Shown in pieces: positions 1 through 5,895 of a DNA stretch of 6,311 nucleotides (the first letter of the stretch is position 1; every line of letters begins with the position of its first letter). The stretch is from assembly GCA_024640745.1 (NCBI GenBank), contig JAHEEL010000135.1, positions 1-6,311 of the forward strand, in the 5' to 3' direction. The translations under genes were made by a program, and so were the position numbers. This DNA is from Actinomycetes bacterium (GTDB lineage Bacteria > Actinomycetota > Acidimicrobiia > Spongiisociales > UBA5794). The notes under the pieces were generated by a model. It was not told the DNA's origin. It saw nothing but the letters and a program-made list of their open reading frames with translations, and did no database searches.

Positions 1-1952
1 CGCCGAATCCTGAACCAAGGCGCCTGCGAATCCCGGCCTACGGCCTGGCGGTTGGCGGAGTTGCGGCCTTCTCCATCCTCGAAGTCGGCATCCTGCTTCA
101 CGACTTCAGCGTCGCGTACATCGCCAAGAACACCGCGCTCGCGACCCCGTTCATCTTCCTGTTCGCCGCCGGTTGGGCGGCTCTCGAGGGGAGTGTGGTG
201 CTGTGGGGGCTGATGCTCGCCGTGTTCACGTGGCTCGTCTGGCGCACCGTGAAGACTGGAGACGGCCTCGGCGTACTCGCGCTCGGGATCATGGGCGCTG
301 TCGCCGTGTTCTGGTTTGGCCTCATGGCGACCGCAGCGAATCCCTTCTCAGTCTGCACAGAAGTCGTGAACGGGTTCTGTTCCGCCGCGTCGTGGAATCC
401 CCTGGCCGCCGGCGTGGCTCCCGCCGACGGGGTCGGCCCAAATCCGCTGCTCGCGAACCACATCCTCATGGCGGTCCATCCGCCGCTGTTGTATGTCGGG
501 TACGTCGGCTTCACGGTGCCGTTTGCGTTTGCGGTCTCGGCGCTGATCCGGTCGGATCGTGACCGGGCATGGCTCGAGCGCACCCACCGCTGGTCGTTGC
601 TGGCCTGGATCTTCCTTACCGCGGGCATCCTGCTCGGCGGCTGGTGGAGCTACGAGGTGCTCGGCTGGGGTGGCTACTGGGCGTGGGATCCGGTCGAGAA
701 CGCTGCACTGCTGCCGTGGATTTCCGCGACCGCCTTCATCCACTCTGCCGTAGTCCAGCGGCGGAGATCGGTGCTGCAGGCCTGGAATTACGTGCTGGTG
801 ATCACGACGTTCGCGCTGACGATCTTCGGCACCTTCCTCACGAGGTCCGGTGTCATCGCCTCGGTTCACGCATTTGCCCTCTCGAGCGTCGGTCCGTTGC
901 TGTTGGCGTTCCTGGGCATCATCGTGATTGGATCGTTCATTCTCTTCGCCATGCGATCCGAAGTCGTTGCCGCCTCGCCGCGGCTCGATTCGTTGGTCTC
1001 CCGTGAAGGGTTCATTCTCGTGAACAGCCTTCTCATGACGCTGTTCGGGTTCACCGTGCTCTTCGGGACGATGTATCCGCTTCTGGTCGAGGCCTTCACG
1101 GGACGCGAAGTCGCCGTCGGTCGTCCGTTCTTTGACCGAATCGCCGTCCCGATCGCATTGCTGGTGCTCCTGGCGATCGGCACGGGAGCGAACGCGCCGT
1201 GGCGTGTCGCGACCGGAAAGGTGCTCTGGCAGCGAACGAGGATCGGCCTCAACGTCGGCTTCGGCGTCGCCGCACTCTCGGTGCTTGCCGGCGTGCGATC
1301 GATCGGGGTGATCGTGGTCTTGGGTCTTGCCGGATTCGTGATCGGCAACATCGTTGCCTTCTACGTCCATCAGGCGGCACGGGCGCATCGCGGTGGGAAG
1401 ACGTGGCCGGCGGCGCTGCTGGCGACCGTTGGTAACGACAAGGGTTTCTGGGGCGGTCAGGTGGCTCATATCGGGCTCGCGCTCAGCGTCGTGGCAATCG
1501 CAACAACGTCGGTGCTCGCGACACGAACGGAGATACCACTCGCCGTAGGGGAGCGAGCCATCGTTGGAGGCTACTGCGTCGAGTATGTGGAGTCGTTCTC
1601 GAGGGTTGAACCCGGGCGCAATGTCACCGGGGCTCGCATCGCCGTCCTCGACCCGATGTGCGCTGAGACCCGTAGAGTGCTCGAGCCTCGCCTTCACGAG
1701 TACCCCAAGTTCGGCCAGGTGATCACCACCCCGCAGGTGTGGACGACGTGGTCGGACGATGTCTACTTGTCGCTCGCGGCGCTCGATGCGACGGAGATCC
1801 GTCTCAAGGTGCTGCTCTTCCCCTTCCAGTGGCTGCTGTGGCTCGGCGGAGCCATGATCGTCGCCGGCGGCGTACTCGCCCTCGGGCGGAAGCCCAGAAG
1901 GCAGATCGCAACGTCGAAGTCGGACGAAGAACAGGAACGAGCCGATGCCTGA
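1..1952 (+). CDS. ccmF: CcmF, cytochrome c haem lyase subunit (5' partial)
   Basis: Integral membrane core of the System I haem lyase, which takes haem from holo-CcmE and joins it to apocytochrome c on the outer face of the membrane. The gene is cut by the left edge. The frame is open from the first full codon at position 3, so the GTG at 195 is internal and not the start. 649 residues are visible against about 650 in E. coli, and perhaps 20-40 N-terminal residues (one membrane helix) are missing. Many hydrophobic helices are present. The WWD haem-handling motif (WGGYWAWDPVENA) starts at 666. All four histidines named in E. coli CcmF can be matched: TM-His1 in HPPLLYVGYVG (codon 477), P-His1 in FIHS (741), P-His2 in SVHAFA (867) and TM-His2 in VAHIGLAL (1467). 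A soluble loop with a beta-rich look (about 1510-1800) precedes the last helix, as in the family. The stop overlaps ccmH by 8 bases. NrfE, the paralogue for nitrite reductase, cannot be fully excluded, but the linked ccmG favours CcmF. Confidence 0.95.
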   Translation, partial: PNPEPRRLRIPAYGLAVGGVAAFSILEVGILLHDFSVAYIAKNTALATPFIFLFAAGWAALEGSVVLWGLMLAVFTWLVWRTVKTGDGLGVLALGIMGAVAVFWFGLMATAANPFSVCTEVVNGFCSAASWNPLAAGVAPADGVGPNPLLANHILMAVHPPLLYVGYVGFTVPFAFAVSALIRSDRDRAWLERTHRWSLLAWIFLTAGILLGGWWSYEVLGWGGYWAWDPVENAALLPWISATAFIHSAVVQRRRSVLQAWNYVLVITTFALTIFGTFLTRSGVIASVHAFALSSVGPLLLAFLGIIVIGSFILFAMRSEVVAASPRLDSLVSREGFILVNSLLMTLFGFTVLFGTMYPLLVEAFTGREVAVGRPFFDRIAVPIALLVLLAIGTGANAPWRVATGKVLWQRTRIGLNVGFGVAALSVLAGVRSIGVIVVLGLAGFVIGNIVAFYVHQAARAHRGGKTWPAALLATVGNDKGFWGGQVAHIGLALSVVAIATTSVLATRTEIPLAVGERAIVGGYCVEYVESFSRVEPGRNVTGARIAVLDPMCAETRRVLEPRLHEYPKFGQVITTPQVWTTWSDDVYLSLAALDATEIRLKVLLFPFQWLLWLGGAMIVAGGVLALGRKPRRQIATSKSDEEQERADA

Positions 1953-2364
1953 GCGCGCAAGAGGATTCGTCTGGCTGGTAGTGCCGGTGATCGCCATTGG
2001 AGTCGTTCTTGTTGGGCTCTGGCCGCGCGGTGCTACGGAGGCGGATCCCGAAGCACGGGCGTACAACCTGTCGATCCGTCTCAAGTGCCCGATCTGTGCC
2101 GGCGAGTCGATCGCCGGATCGCAGACCGAACTGGCGCAGGATCTGCGGGAGCGCATCGCCGAAGAAATCGCTGCCGGCAGCACCGACGATGAGATCATCG
2201 CGATGTTTGTGGCGAGCTACGGGGAGCAGGTGCTCCTTGATCCGCCGAGCACCGGCTGGGGGATCGCACTCTGGGCGGCGCCGCTCGCTGTCCTCGTCCT
2301 GGGTGCGATTGCGATCCTTGGCCTGCGCCGCAAGGACCGTGATTCGGTTGGAGCAGAGAAGTGA
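1945..2364 (+). CDS. ccmH: CcmH (CycL/NrfF family) thiol-redox component of the haem lyase
   Basis: Membrane-anchored thiol oxidoreductase that helps reduce the apocytochrome CXXCH cysteines and presents the apoprotein to CcmF. The protein has 139 residues, close to single-domain CcmH proteins (about 130-160). An N-terminal hydrophobic segment (about 9-26) is followed by the family core, with C48 and C51 in RLKCPIC, then a typical SIAGSQTELAQDLR helix, EEIAAGSTDDEI, and the YGEQVLLDPP end of the three-helix domain. A second hydrophobic helix lies at about 104-126. The usual LRCXXC signature reads LKCXXC here. The ATG at 1945 lies inside the end of ccmF and has AGGA 8 bases upstream. The N-terminal segment lacks an obvious cleavage site, so it may stay as an anchor. 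The stop overlaps the next start by 4 bases (GTGA). NrfF is the paralogous alternative. Confidence 0.93.
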   Translation: MPERARGFVWLVVPVIAIGVVLVGLWPRGATEADPEARAYNLSIRLKCPICAGESIAGSQTELAQDLRERIAEEIAAGSTDDEIIAMFVASYGEQVLLDPPSTGWGIALWAAPLAVLVLGAIAILGLRRKDRDSVGAEK

Positions 2365-3155
2365 AAGCGTCGCGCATCGCCGACCGAATCGCGCAGGTGG
2401 ATCGCGACCTGGCCGAACTCGATGAGCAAGTAGCTCAGGGCGAGCTCGACGATGCCACCGCCGACCGGCTCCGCTCGGCATACCGGCTGGAAAGATCCGA
2501 CCTCGAGGATCAACTCGCGCTGATCGAGGAACCAGGGGACACACGGGACGCTGCGGTGGATGTGGGCGAGTCTTCGCTGTCGGGACGATCCAGAGGTCGA
2601 TCGATTGCCGGGTCGGCGATCGTGGGAGCCGCCGTCTTGGCCGTCGCCGTCGTTGCCATTTTCTCCTTGCAGGAGAAGACGCCGGCGGGCGAGATGTCCG
2701 ACGGCGTGGCGACGGAGGTGCTCGAAGGGCAATCGGGCGTCGACCTCGCGTCGGTGACGGTGGAGGATATGGAGGTCGTTGTCGCCCAGAATCCGGACAT
2801 CCCGGGAATGCGCATCGCGCTCGCCAACCGCTACCTGGAGCAGGGGGACCTCGGACGAGCCCTGGATCACTACTCCATCGCCCTCGAGCAGCAGCCCGAC
2901 GACCCATCGACCGTCGCATGGGTTGGATGGCTCACGTTTCTCCTAGGTGACCCAGAAACCGCCGAGCCCTATGTGGTGCGGGCTCTCGAGCTCGAACCTG
3001 AGTATCCGCAGGCCTACTGGTTCCTTGCCAACATCCGTTTCGAATCGGGCGACATGGAGGGGGCGATCGTGCCGCTCGAGCGGCTGCTGACGTATGAGCT
3101 TCCGCCGGATATCAGCGCGGATGTGGACGCGATGCTCGCCGAGGCGCGCGCATGA
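2361..3155 (+). CDS. ccmI: CcmI/CycH-like TPR protein of cytochrome c maturation
   Basis: Probable apocytochrome c chaperone. In System I the CcmI TPR domain binds the C-terminal helix of apocytochrome c and hands it to CcmF/CcmH. The 264 residues divide into three parts. The first is a charged, helical N-terminal stretch (about 1-57) with the CcmI-type pattern LAELDEQVAQGELD. The second is one membrane helix (about 82-102). The third is a periplasmic-side domain with three TPR-like units at about 149-181, 183-215 and 217-250 (for example YLEQGDLGRALDHYSIAL and LLGDPETAEPYVVRALELEP). Classical CcmI has an additional membrane helix before the N-terminal coil, and that helix is absent here. GTG at 2361 is chosen because it overlaps the ccmH stop and has GGAG 7 bases upstream. 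The family call rests on layout, the N-terminal pattern and neighbours, since TPRs alone are not specific. An NrfG-like name is the main alternative. Confidence 0.82.
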   Translation: MKASRIADRIAQVDRDLAELDEQVAQGELDDATADRLRSAYRLERSDLEDQLALIEEPGDTRDAAVDVGESSLSGRSRGRSIAGSAIVGAAVLAVAVVAIFSLQEKTPAGEMSDGVATEVLEGQSGVDLASVTVEDMEVVVAQNPDIPGMRIALANRYLEQGDLGRALDHYSIALEQQPDDPSTVAWVGWLTFLLGDPETAEPYVVRALELEPEYPQAYWFLANIRFESGDMEGAIVPLERLLTYELPPDISADVDAMLAEARA

Positions 3156-3736
3156 GCAATCGCCTCACGTGGATCGTGATCGCTGCCGGTCTCCTCGTCG
3201 TCGTGGTGGGCGTCGCCCTGGCCGGCAGCCTCGGAACGGACCCGACGGTGGTGGAGTCGGCACTGATCGACGAGCCAGCACCGGACCTCGTCCTCGACGA
3301 ACTGGACGGCGACGGCGAGGTGCTGCTGGCGGATCATCGCGGCGATGTGGTCGTCGTGAACTTCTGGGCATCGTGGTGTACCGGGTGTCGACAAGAACAC
3401 GCGGCGCTCGACGCGGCAGCCGCCGAGTACGCCGACTTCCCCGTGACCTTTCTCGCCGTCAACACGCTCGACGAGCAGGGTCAAGCGATTGGATTCCTCG
3501 ATCGGCTCGGTTGGAGCGAGGACACCGTCTACGGCATCGACGACGGCTCACGTGCTGCGTTCGCCTACGGCGTCGCCGGCCTCCCGGAGACGTTCTTCAT
3601 CGATCGGGACGGGGTGGTGGTCGGCAAGGTCATCGGACCGGTGACCCAGGATCTGCTCACTGCAACGATCGATGCGGTCCTGTTGGGTGACGACATCGAT
3701 TCGGTGAAGACCGGCGAGACCGAACGCAGTTCATAG
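3152..3736 (+). CDS. ccmG: CcmG/DsbE-type thioredoxin, cytochrome c biogenesis
   Basis: Membrane-tethered, thioredoxin-fold reductase that passes electrons to CcmH or directly to apocytochrome c thiols. The protein has 194 residues. It starts with an uncleaved-looking membrane anchor (about 6-26), a short linker and a thioredoxin domain. The active site is W75-C76-T-G-C79 (Cys codons 3377 and 3386) within VVNFWASWCTGCRQEH. The downstream GLPETFFIDRDG (about 143-154) carries the cis-proline P145 and the adjacent glutamate typical of CcmG, and CRQEH matches the acidic position after the active site. The XX pair in the CXXC is Thr-Gly, where Pro-Thr or Xaa-Pro is commoner. The ATG overlaps the ccmI stop (ATGA), with GAGG 7 bases upstream. 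The hydrophilic tail after about 180 has no clear role. It is the last gene of the ccm operon. A ResA/TlpA-type general thioredoxin is the alternative if context is ignored. Confidence 0.92.
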   Translation: MSNRLTWIVIAAGLLVVVVGVALAGSLGTDPTVVESALIDEPAPDLVLDELDGDGEVLLADHRGDVVVVNFWASWCTGCRQEHAALDAAAAEYADFPVTFLAVNTLDEQGQAIGFLDRLGWSEDTVYGIDDGSRAAFAYGVAGLPETFFIDRDGVVVGKVIGPVTQDLLTATIDAVLLGDDIDSVKTGETERSS

Positions 3737-3774
3737 CCCGGCGTCGGGCCGGTCGGCCTGCGCTCCGGCGCCGG
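3736..3774. other. GC-rich inverted repeats after ccmG, possible weak terminator
   Basis: Right after the ccmG stop lie GCCCG-GCGT-CGGGC (5-bp stem, 4-base loop, 3736-3749), an overlapping GGCC-GGTC-GGCC (3747-3758) and the perfect palindrome CCGGCGCCGG (3765-3774). They sit between the end of the ccm operon and the promoter of the next gene, where a terminator is expected. No T-tract follows, so intrinsic termination is not shown, and short GC palindromes arise easily in DNA this GC-rich. Confidence 0.28.
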
Positions 3775-3804
3775 ATCGGTCGAACGAGAGCGATGCGGAC
3801 CGAG

Positions 3805-3810
3805 TACCCT
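3805..3810 (+). promoter_or_regulatory. TACCCT -10 box for leaderless transcription of the M23-LVIVD gene
   Basis: TACCCT fits the TANNNT -10 consensus of actinobacterial housekeeping sigma factors. It ends 6 bases before ATG 3817, the spacing at which transcription would begin at or next to the A of the start codon. There is no Shine-Dalgarno before that ATG, as expected for a leaderless mRNA. No convincing -35 hexamer is visible 16-18 bases upstream. This is inferred from pattern and spacing only. Confidence 0.55.
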
Positions 3811-3816
3811 GGCCTC

Positions 3817-5796
3817 ATGGCGGGAAGGTTCCGGTTTCTGATGAGTCCCTGGGTTGCCGCGCTCGCCTTCGCCGCGGTGCTCTCGGTGGGGGCCCCGAAC
3901 GCAGACGCCTCAACGTTTTTTGCCCAACCGCCCGATGCGTACACGCCGCCGTTTCCGCTCATGTACCCGATCGATGCGCCCCGGCAGTTCGCCGACACGT
4001 TCGGGACGGCCCGTGACGGCGGCGATCGCCTCCACCAGGGCGGAGACCTCTTTGCGCCGAAGATGTCACCGGTGCTGGCGACTGCGGCGGGGTGGGTCAG
4101 CGCCATCGACTGGTCGCCGTCCGCCGGTTTCTACGTCGATGTCACACATTCGGGTGGTTGGCGAAGCCGGTACCTCCATTTGAACAACGACACGCCGGGT
4201 ACCGACGACGGTCTGGGCTTTGGACTCGCCGAGGGGATCGCCGTCGGGACCAGCGTGGCGGCCGGACAGATGATCGGATACGTCGGCGACAGCGGCAACG
4301 CGGAGGGCTCCAGCCCGCACCTCCACTTCGAGCTCCGCATGCCCGACTGGACGCCGGTGAATCCCTATCCATTCGTCATCGGGCGATCATCCGAGACCAC
4401 GCTCTACGTGCTCCCGGAGATCGCGCCGGACCCGGTCGTCGACGGCATCGAGGTGGTGGGCCATGTCGACACCGAGGAGGGGTTCAACGGCGACGTATGG
4501 GCGCACGACGGCGTGGTCTATCTCGGCTCGATCGCGCGCGGAGACGCGTGCCCCGCTACCGGAGTCCGGCTGTACTCAACCACCGAACCGGCGGCTCCTG
4601 CGGCCCTTGGGGTCATGGCCGGCGACTACGACGGAACGAGCACCGAACAAGTGTGGGCCGGACGGATCGACACGCCGGCTTTCTCCGGGAATCTCGCCGT
4701 TGTGGCGCATCGTGCCTGTGACGGCAGCGCTCCGGCGTTCCGAGGCTTCACCGTCTACAACGTTTCCGATCCCGCGAACCCGGTGTTGCTCGGCTCCTAC
4801 GACACGGGCTTGGGGACGCAGGGAGTGGCCGGCTTCGATGTCTGGGTCGAGGCCGATCGTGTGCTGGTCGTTGCTGCGGTCCCGAATTCGCTGCTCGATC
4901 ACATGCGAAGCTTCGGAGACGTGCGGATCGTCGATATCACCGACCCCGCGACTCCCAGCGACGTCGCGGATTGGGATTTCCGGCGAGACGCGGAGCCGTT
5001 CGAGCGCGATGCCGTTGCCAACGGTGCGGACCCGCGCTACCTCTTCTCCAACGACGTCACGATCGATACCGATGGACGTCGCGCGTTCGTGTCCCAGTGG
5101 GACGCGGGCATCATCGTTCTCGACGTGTCGACGCCGGAGTCGCCCCGGTCGATCGGCCGTACCGGGTCGATTGGACATCGCGAGGGGATGTCCAGTTCGG
5201 CGTCGTTCGGTGGAGAAGTTCAAATGCTCATCGTCAACCACGAAGACATCGATCCGCTCGACGACAACGAGGCGCCAGACGAGAGCCAGGACGACGCGCC
5301 CGTGGATGTCGCCAACGAGCTTCTGGACGATCTCGCGGCGGAAGCGGCTGCGCAGTCTGCTGAACAGGAGGCGGCTGATGAGGAGCAATCGTGGGGCCGC
5401 CAAGTCGTGTTTGACGTCGCCGGGGAGCGCGATCCTCTGCTCGTTGGCACCTACTCCGTCGATGAGGCACTACCGGACGCCGAGGGCCTGGCGCCGCTCG
5501 ACGGCATCTACTCCGTCGGAGACGCGCGCATCGACGGTCACTACGCCTACAGCGCCTGGCTCAGCGGCGGCCTCCGCGTGGTCGACCTGACCGCTCCCGA
5601 CGGACCCACGGAGGTTGCCTCGTTCCTGCCGCCACCCGCGATCGATCCCTACGGCTTCTTCGTATCGCCCAACGGCGTGATCAAGCTGCCGCTCGCCGCA
5701 TCGGTGGATGTCGAGGACGATCTGATCTATGTCTCCGACGTGAACACCGGACTCTGGGTGCTCCGCCTCGCCGAGCCATCGGAGCCCGCCGGCTGA
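3817..5796 (+). CDS. Secreted M23 (LytM-type) metallopeptidase fused to LVIVD-repeat beta-propeller
   Basis: Predicted exported zinc endopeptidase, probably acting on peptidoglycan cross-bridges, with a C-terminal propeller. Residue numbers start from ATG 3817 (659 aa). A signal peptide (about 1-31) ends in ADA-S. The M23 domain (about 45-188) has H73 and D77 (HQGGD), H121 in YLHL, and H168 and H170 in PHLHFE. These match the LytM zinc ligands (H, D, second H of HxH) and catalytic histidines, so the enzyme looks active. GYVGDSGNAEGSSPHLHF is typical M23. The rest holds seven LVIVD-type units with cores near 248-270, 309-331, 367-389, 430-450, 528-549, 584-606 and 644-659 (for example FTVYNVSDPANPVLLGSY and LRVVDLTAPDGPTEVASF), which suggests a seven-bladed propeller. 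Unit five carries an acidic insert (about 475-526). ATG 3793 is an alternative start, but it would lie upstream of the -10 box and would spoil the signal peptide. It is a single gene between two short gaps. The propeller's binding partner is unknown. Confidence 0.9.
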   Translation: MAGRFRFLMSPWVAALAFAAVLSVGAPNADASTFFAQPPDAYTPPFPLMYPIDAPRQFADTFGTARDGGDRLHQGGDLFAPKMSPVLATAAGWVSAIDWSPSAGFYVDVTHSGGWRSRYLHLNNDTPGTDDGLGFGLAEGIAVGTSVAAGQMIGYVGDSGNAEGSSPHLHFELRMPDWTPVNPYPFVIGRSSETTLYVLPEIAPDPVVDGIEVVGHVDTEEGFNGDVWAHDGVVYLGSIARGDACPATGVRLYSTTEPAAPAALGVMAGDYDGTSTEQVWAGRIDTPAFSGNLAVVAHRACDGSAPAFRGFTVYNVSDPANPVLLGSYDTGLGTQGVAGFDVWVEADRVLVVAAVPNSLLDHMRSFGDVRIVDITDPATPSDVADWDFRRDAEPFERDAVANGADPRYLFSNDVTIDTDGRRAFVSQWDAGIIVLDVSTPESPRSIGRTGSIGHREGMSSSASFGGEVQMLIVNHEDIDPLDDNEAPDESQDDAPVDVANELLDDLAAEAAAQSAEQEAADEEQSWGRQVVFDVAGERDPLLVGTYSVDEALPDAEGLAPLDGIYSVGDARIDGHYAYSAWLSGGLRVVDLTAPDGPTEVASFLPPPAIDPYGFFVSPNGVIKLPLAASVDVEDDLIYVSDVNTGLWVLRLAEPSEPAG

Positions 5797-5816
5797 GGCC
5801 AGCTCGCACAAGGGAA

Positions 5817-5830
5817 TGCGGTGCCCCGCA
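5817..5830. other. Short hairpin in gap after M23-LVIVD gene, possible weak terminator
   Basis: TGCGG-TGCC-CCGCA forms a 5-bp stem with a 4-base loop, 20 bases after the stop at 5796. There is no T-run after it. It could contribute to termination between this gene and the aminopeptidase promoter, but a stem this short is expected by chance in GC-rich DNA. Confidence 0.2.
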
Positions 5831-5857
5831 CAGGCTCTCCACGGTCGCCCGCTCCAG

Positions 5858-5863
5858 TACCAT
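5858..5863 (+). promoter_or_regulatory. TACCAT -10-like box upstream of the M1 aminopeptidase gene
   Basis: TACCAT fits TANNNT and lies in the 99-base gap before the aminopeptidase. Initiation about 6-8 bases downstream would give a 5' leader of roughly 25 bases carrying the GAGGAG ribosome site. Its surroundings, AGTACCATCGGCC, resemble AGTACCCTGGCC at the promoter of the previous gene. No clear -35 is visible. Confidence 0.42.
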
Positions 5864-5883
5864 CGGCCGGCCTGCCAATCGAA

Positions 5884-5889
5884 GAGGAG
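5884..5889 (+). promoter_or_regulatory. Shine-Dalgarno GAGGAG that fixes the GTG start of the M1 gene
   Basis: GAGGAG is followed by 6 bases and then GTG 5896. This is near-ideal spacing and decides the start of the downstream gene, which uses GTG and would otherwise be ambiguous. Confidence 0.75.
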
Positions 5890-5895
5890 CAATTC

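Noticed and set aside
195..197. GTG as the start of the first gene
   Set aside because: The same frame is open back to position 3 and encodes conserved CcmF sequence (FSVAYIAKNT, AGWAALEGS), so the real start is upstream of the window.
348..2198. Long reverse-strand open frame (616 codons) opposite ccmF and ccmH
   Set aside because: It is rich in Arg, Glu, His and Pro without recognisable domains and lies opposite strongly conserved ccmF/ccmH. Long antisense frames are expected in GC-rich coding DNA.
1804..2919. Reverse-strand open frame of 371 codons across ccmF, ccmH and ccmI
   Set aside because: Its translation is Arg- and Pro-rich low complexity, typical of an antisense shadow, and it crosses three well-supported genes.
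3736..3774. Strong intrinsic terminator after ccmG
   Set aside because: The stems are only 4-5 bp or a self-palindrome and no T-tract follows. It is kept only as a low-confidence inverted-repeat feature.
3817..5796. Functional link between the M23-LVIVD protein and cytochrome c maturation
   Set aside because: It is adjacent and on the same strand, but it has its own promoter-like signal and a gap after ccmG, and nothing in its domains suggests haem or thiol chemistry.
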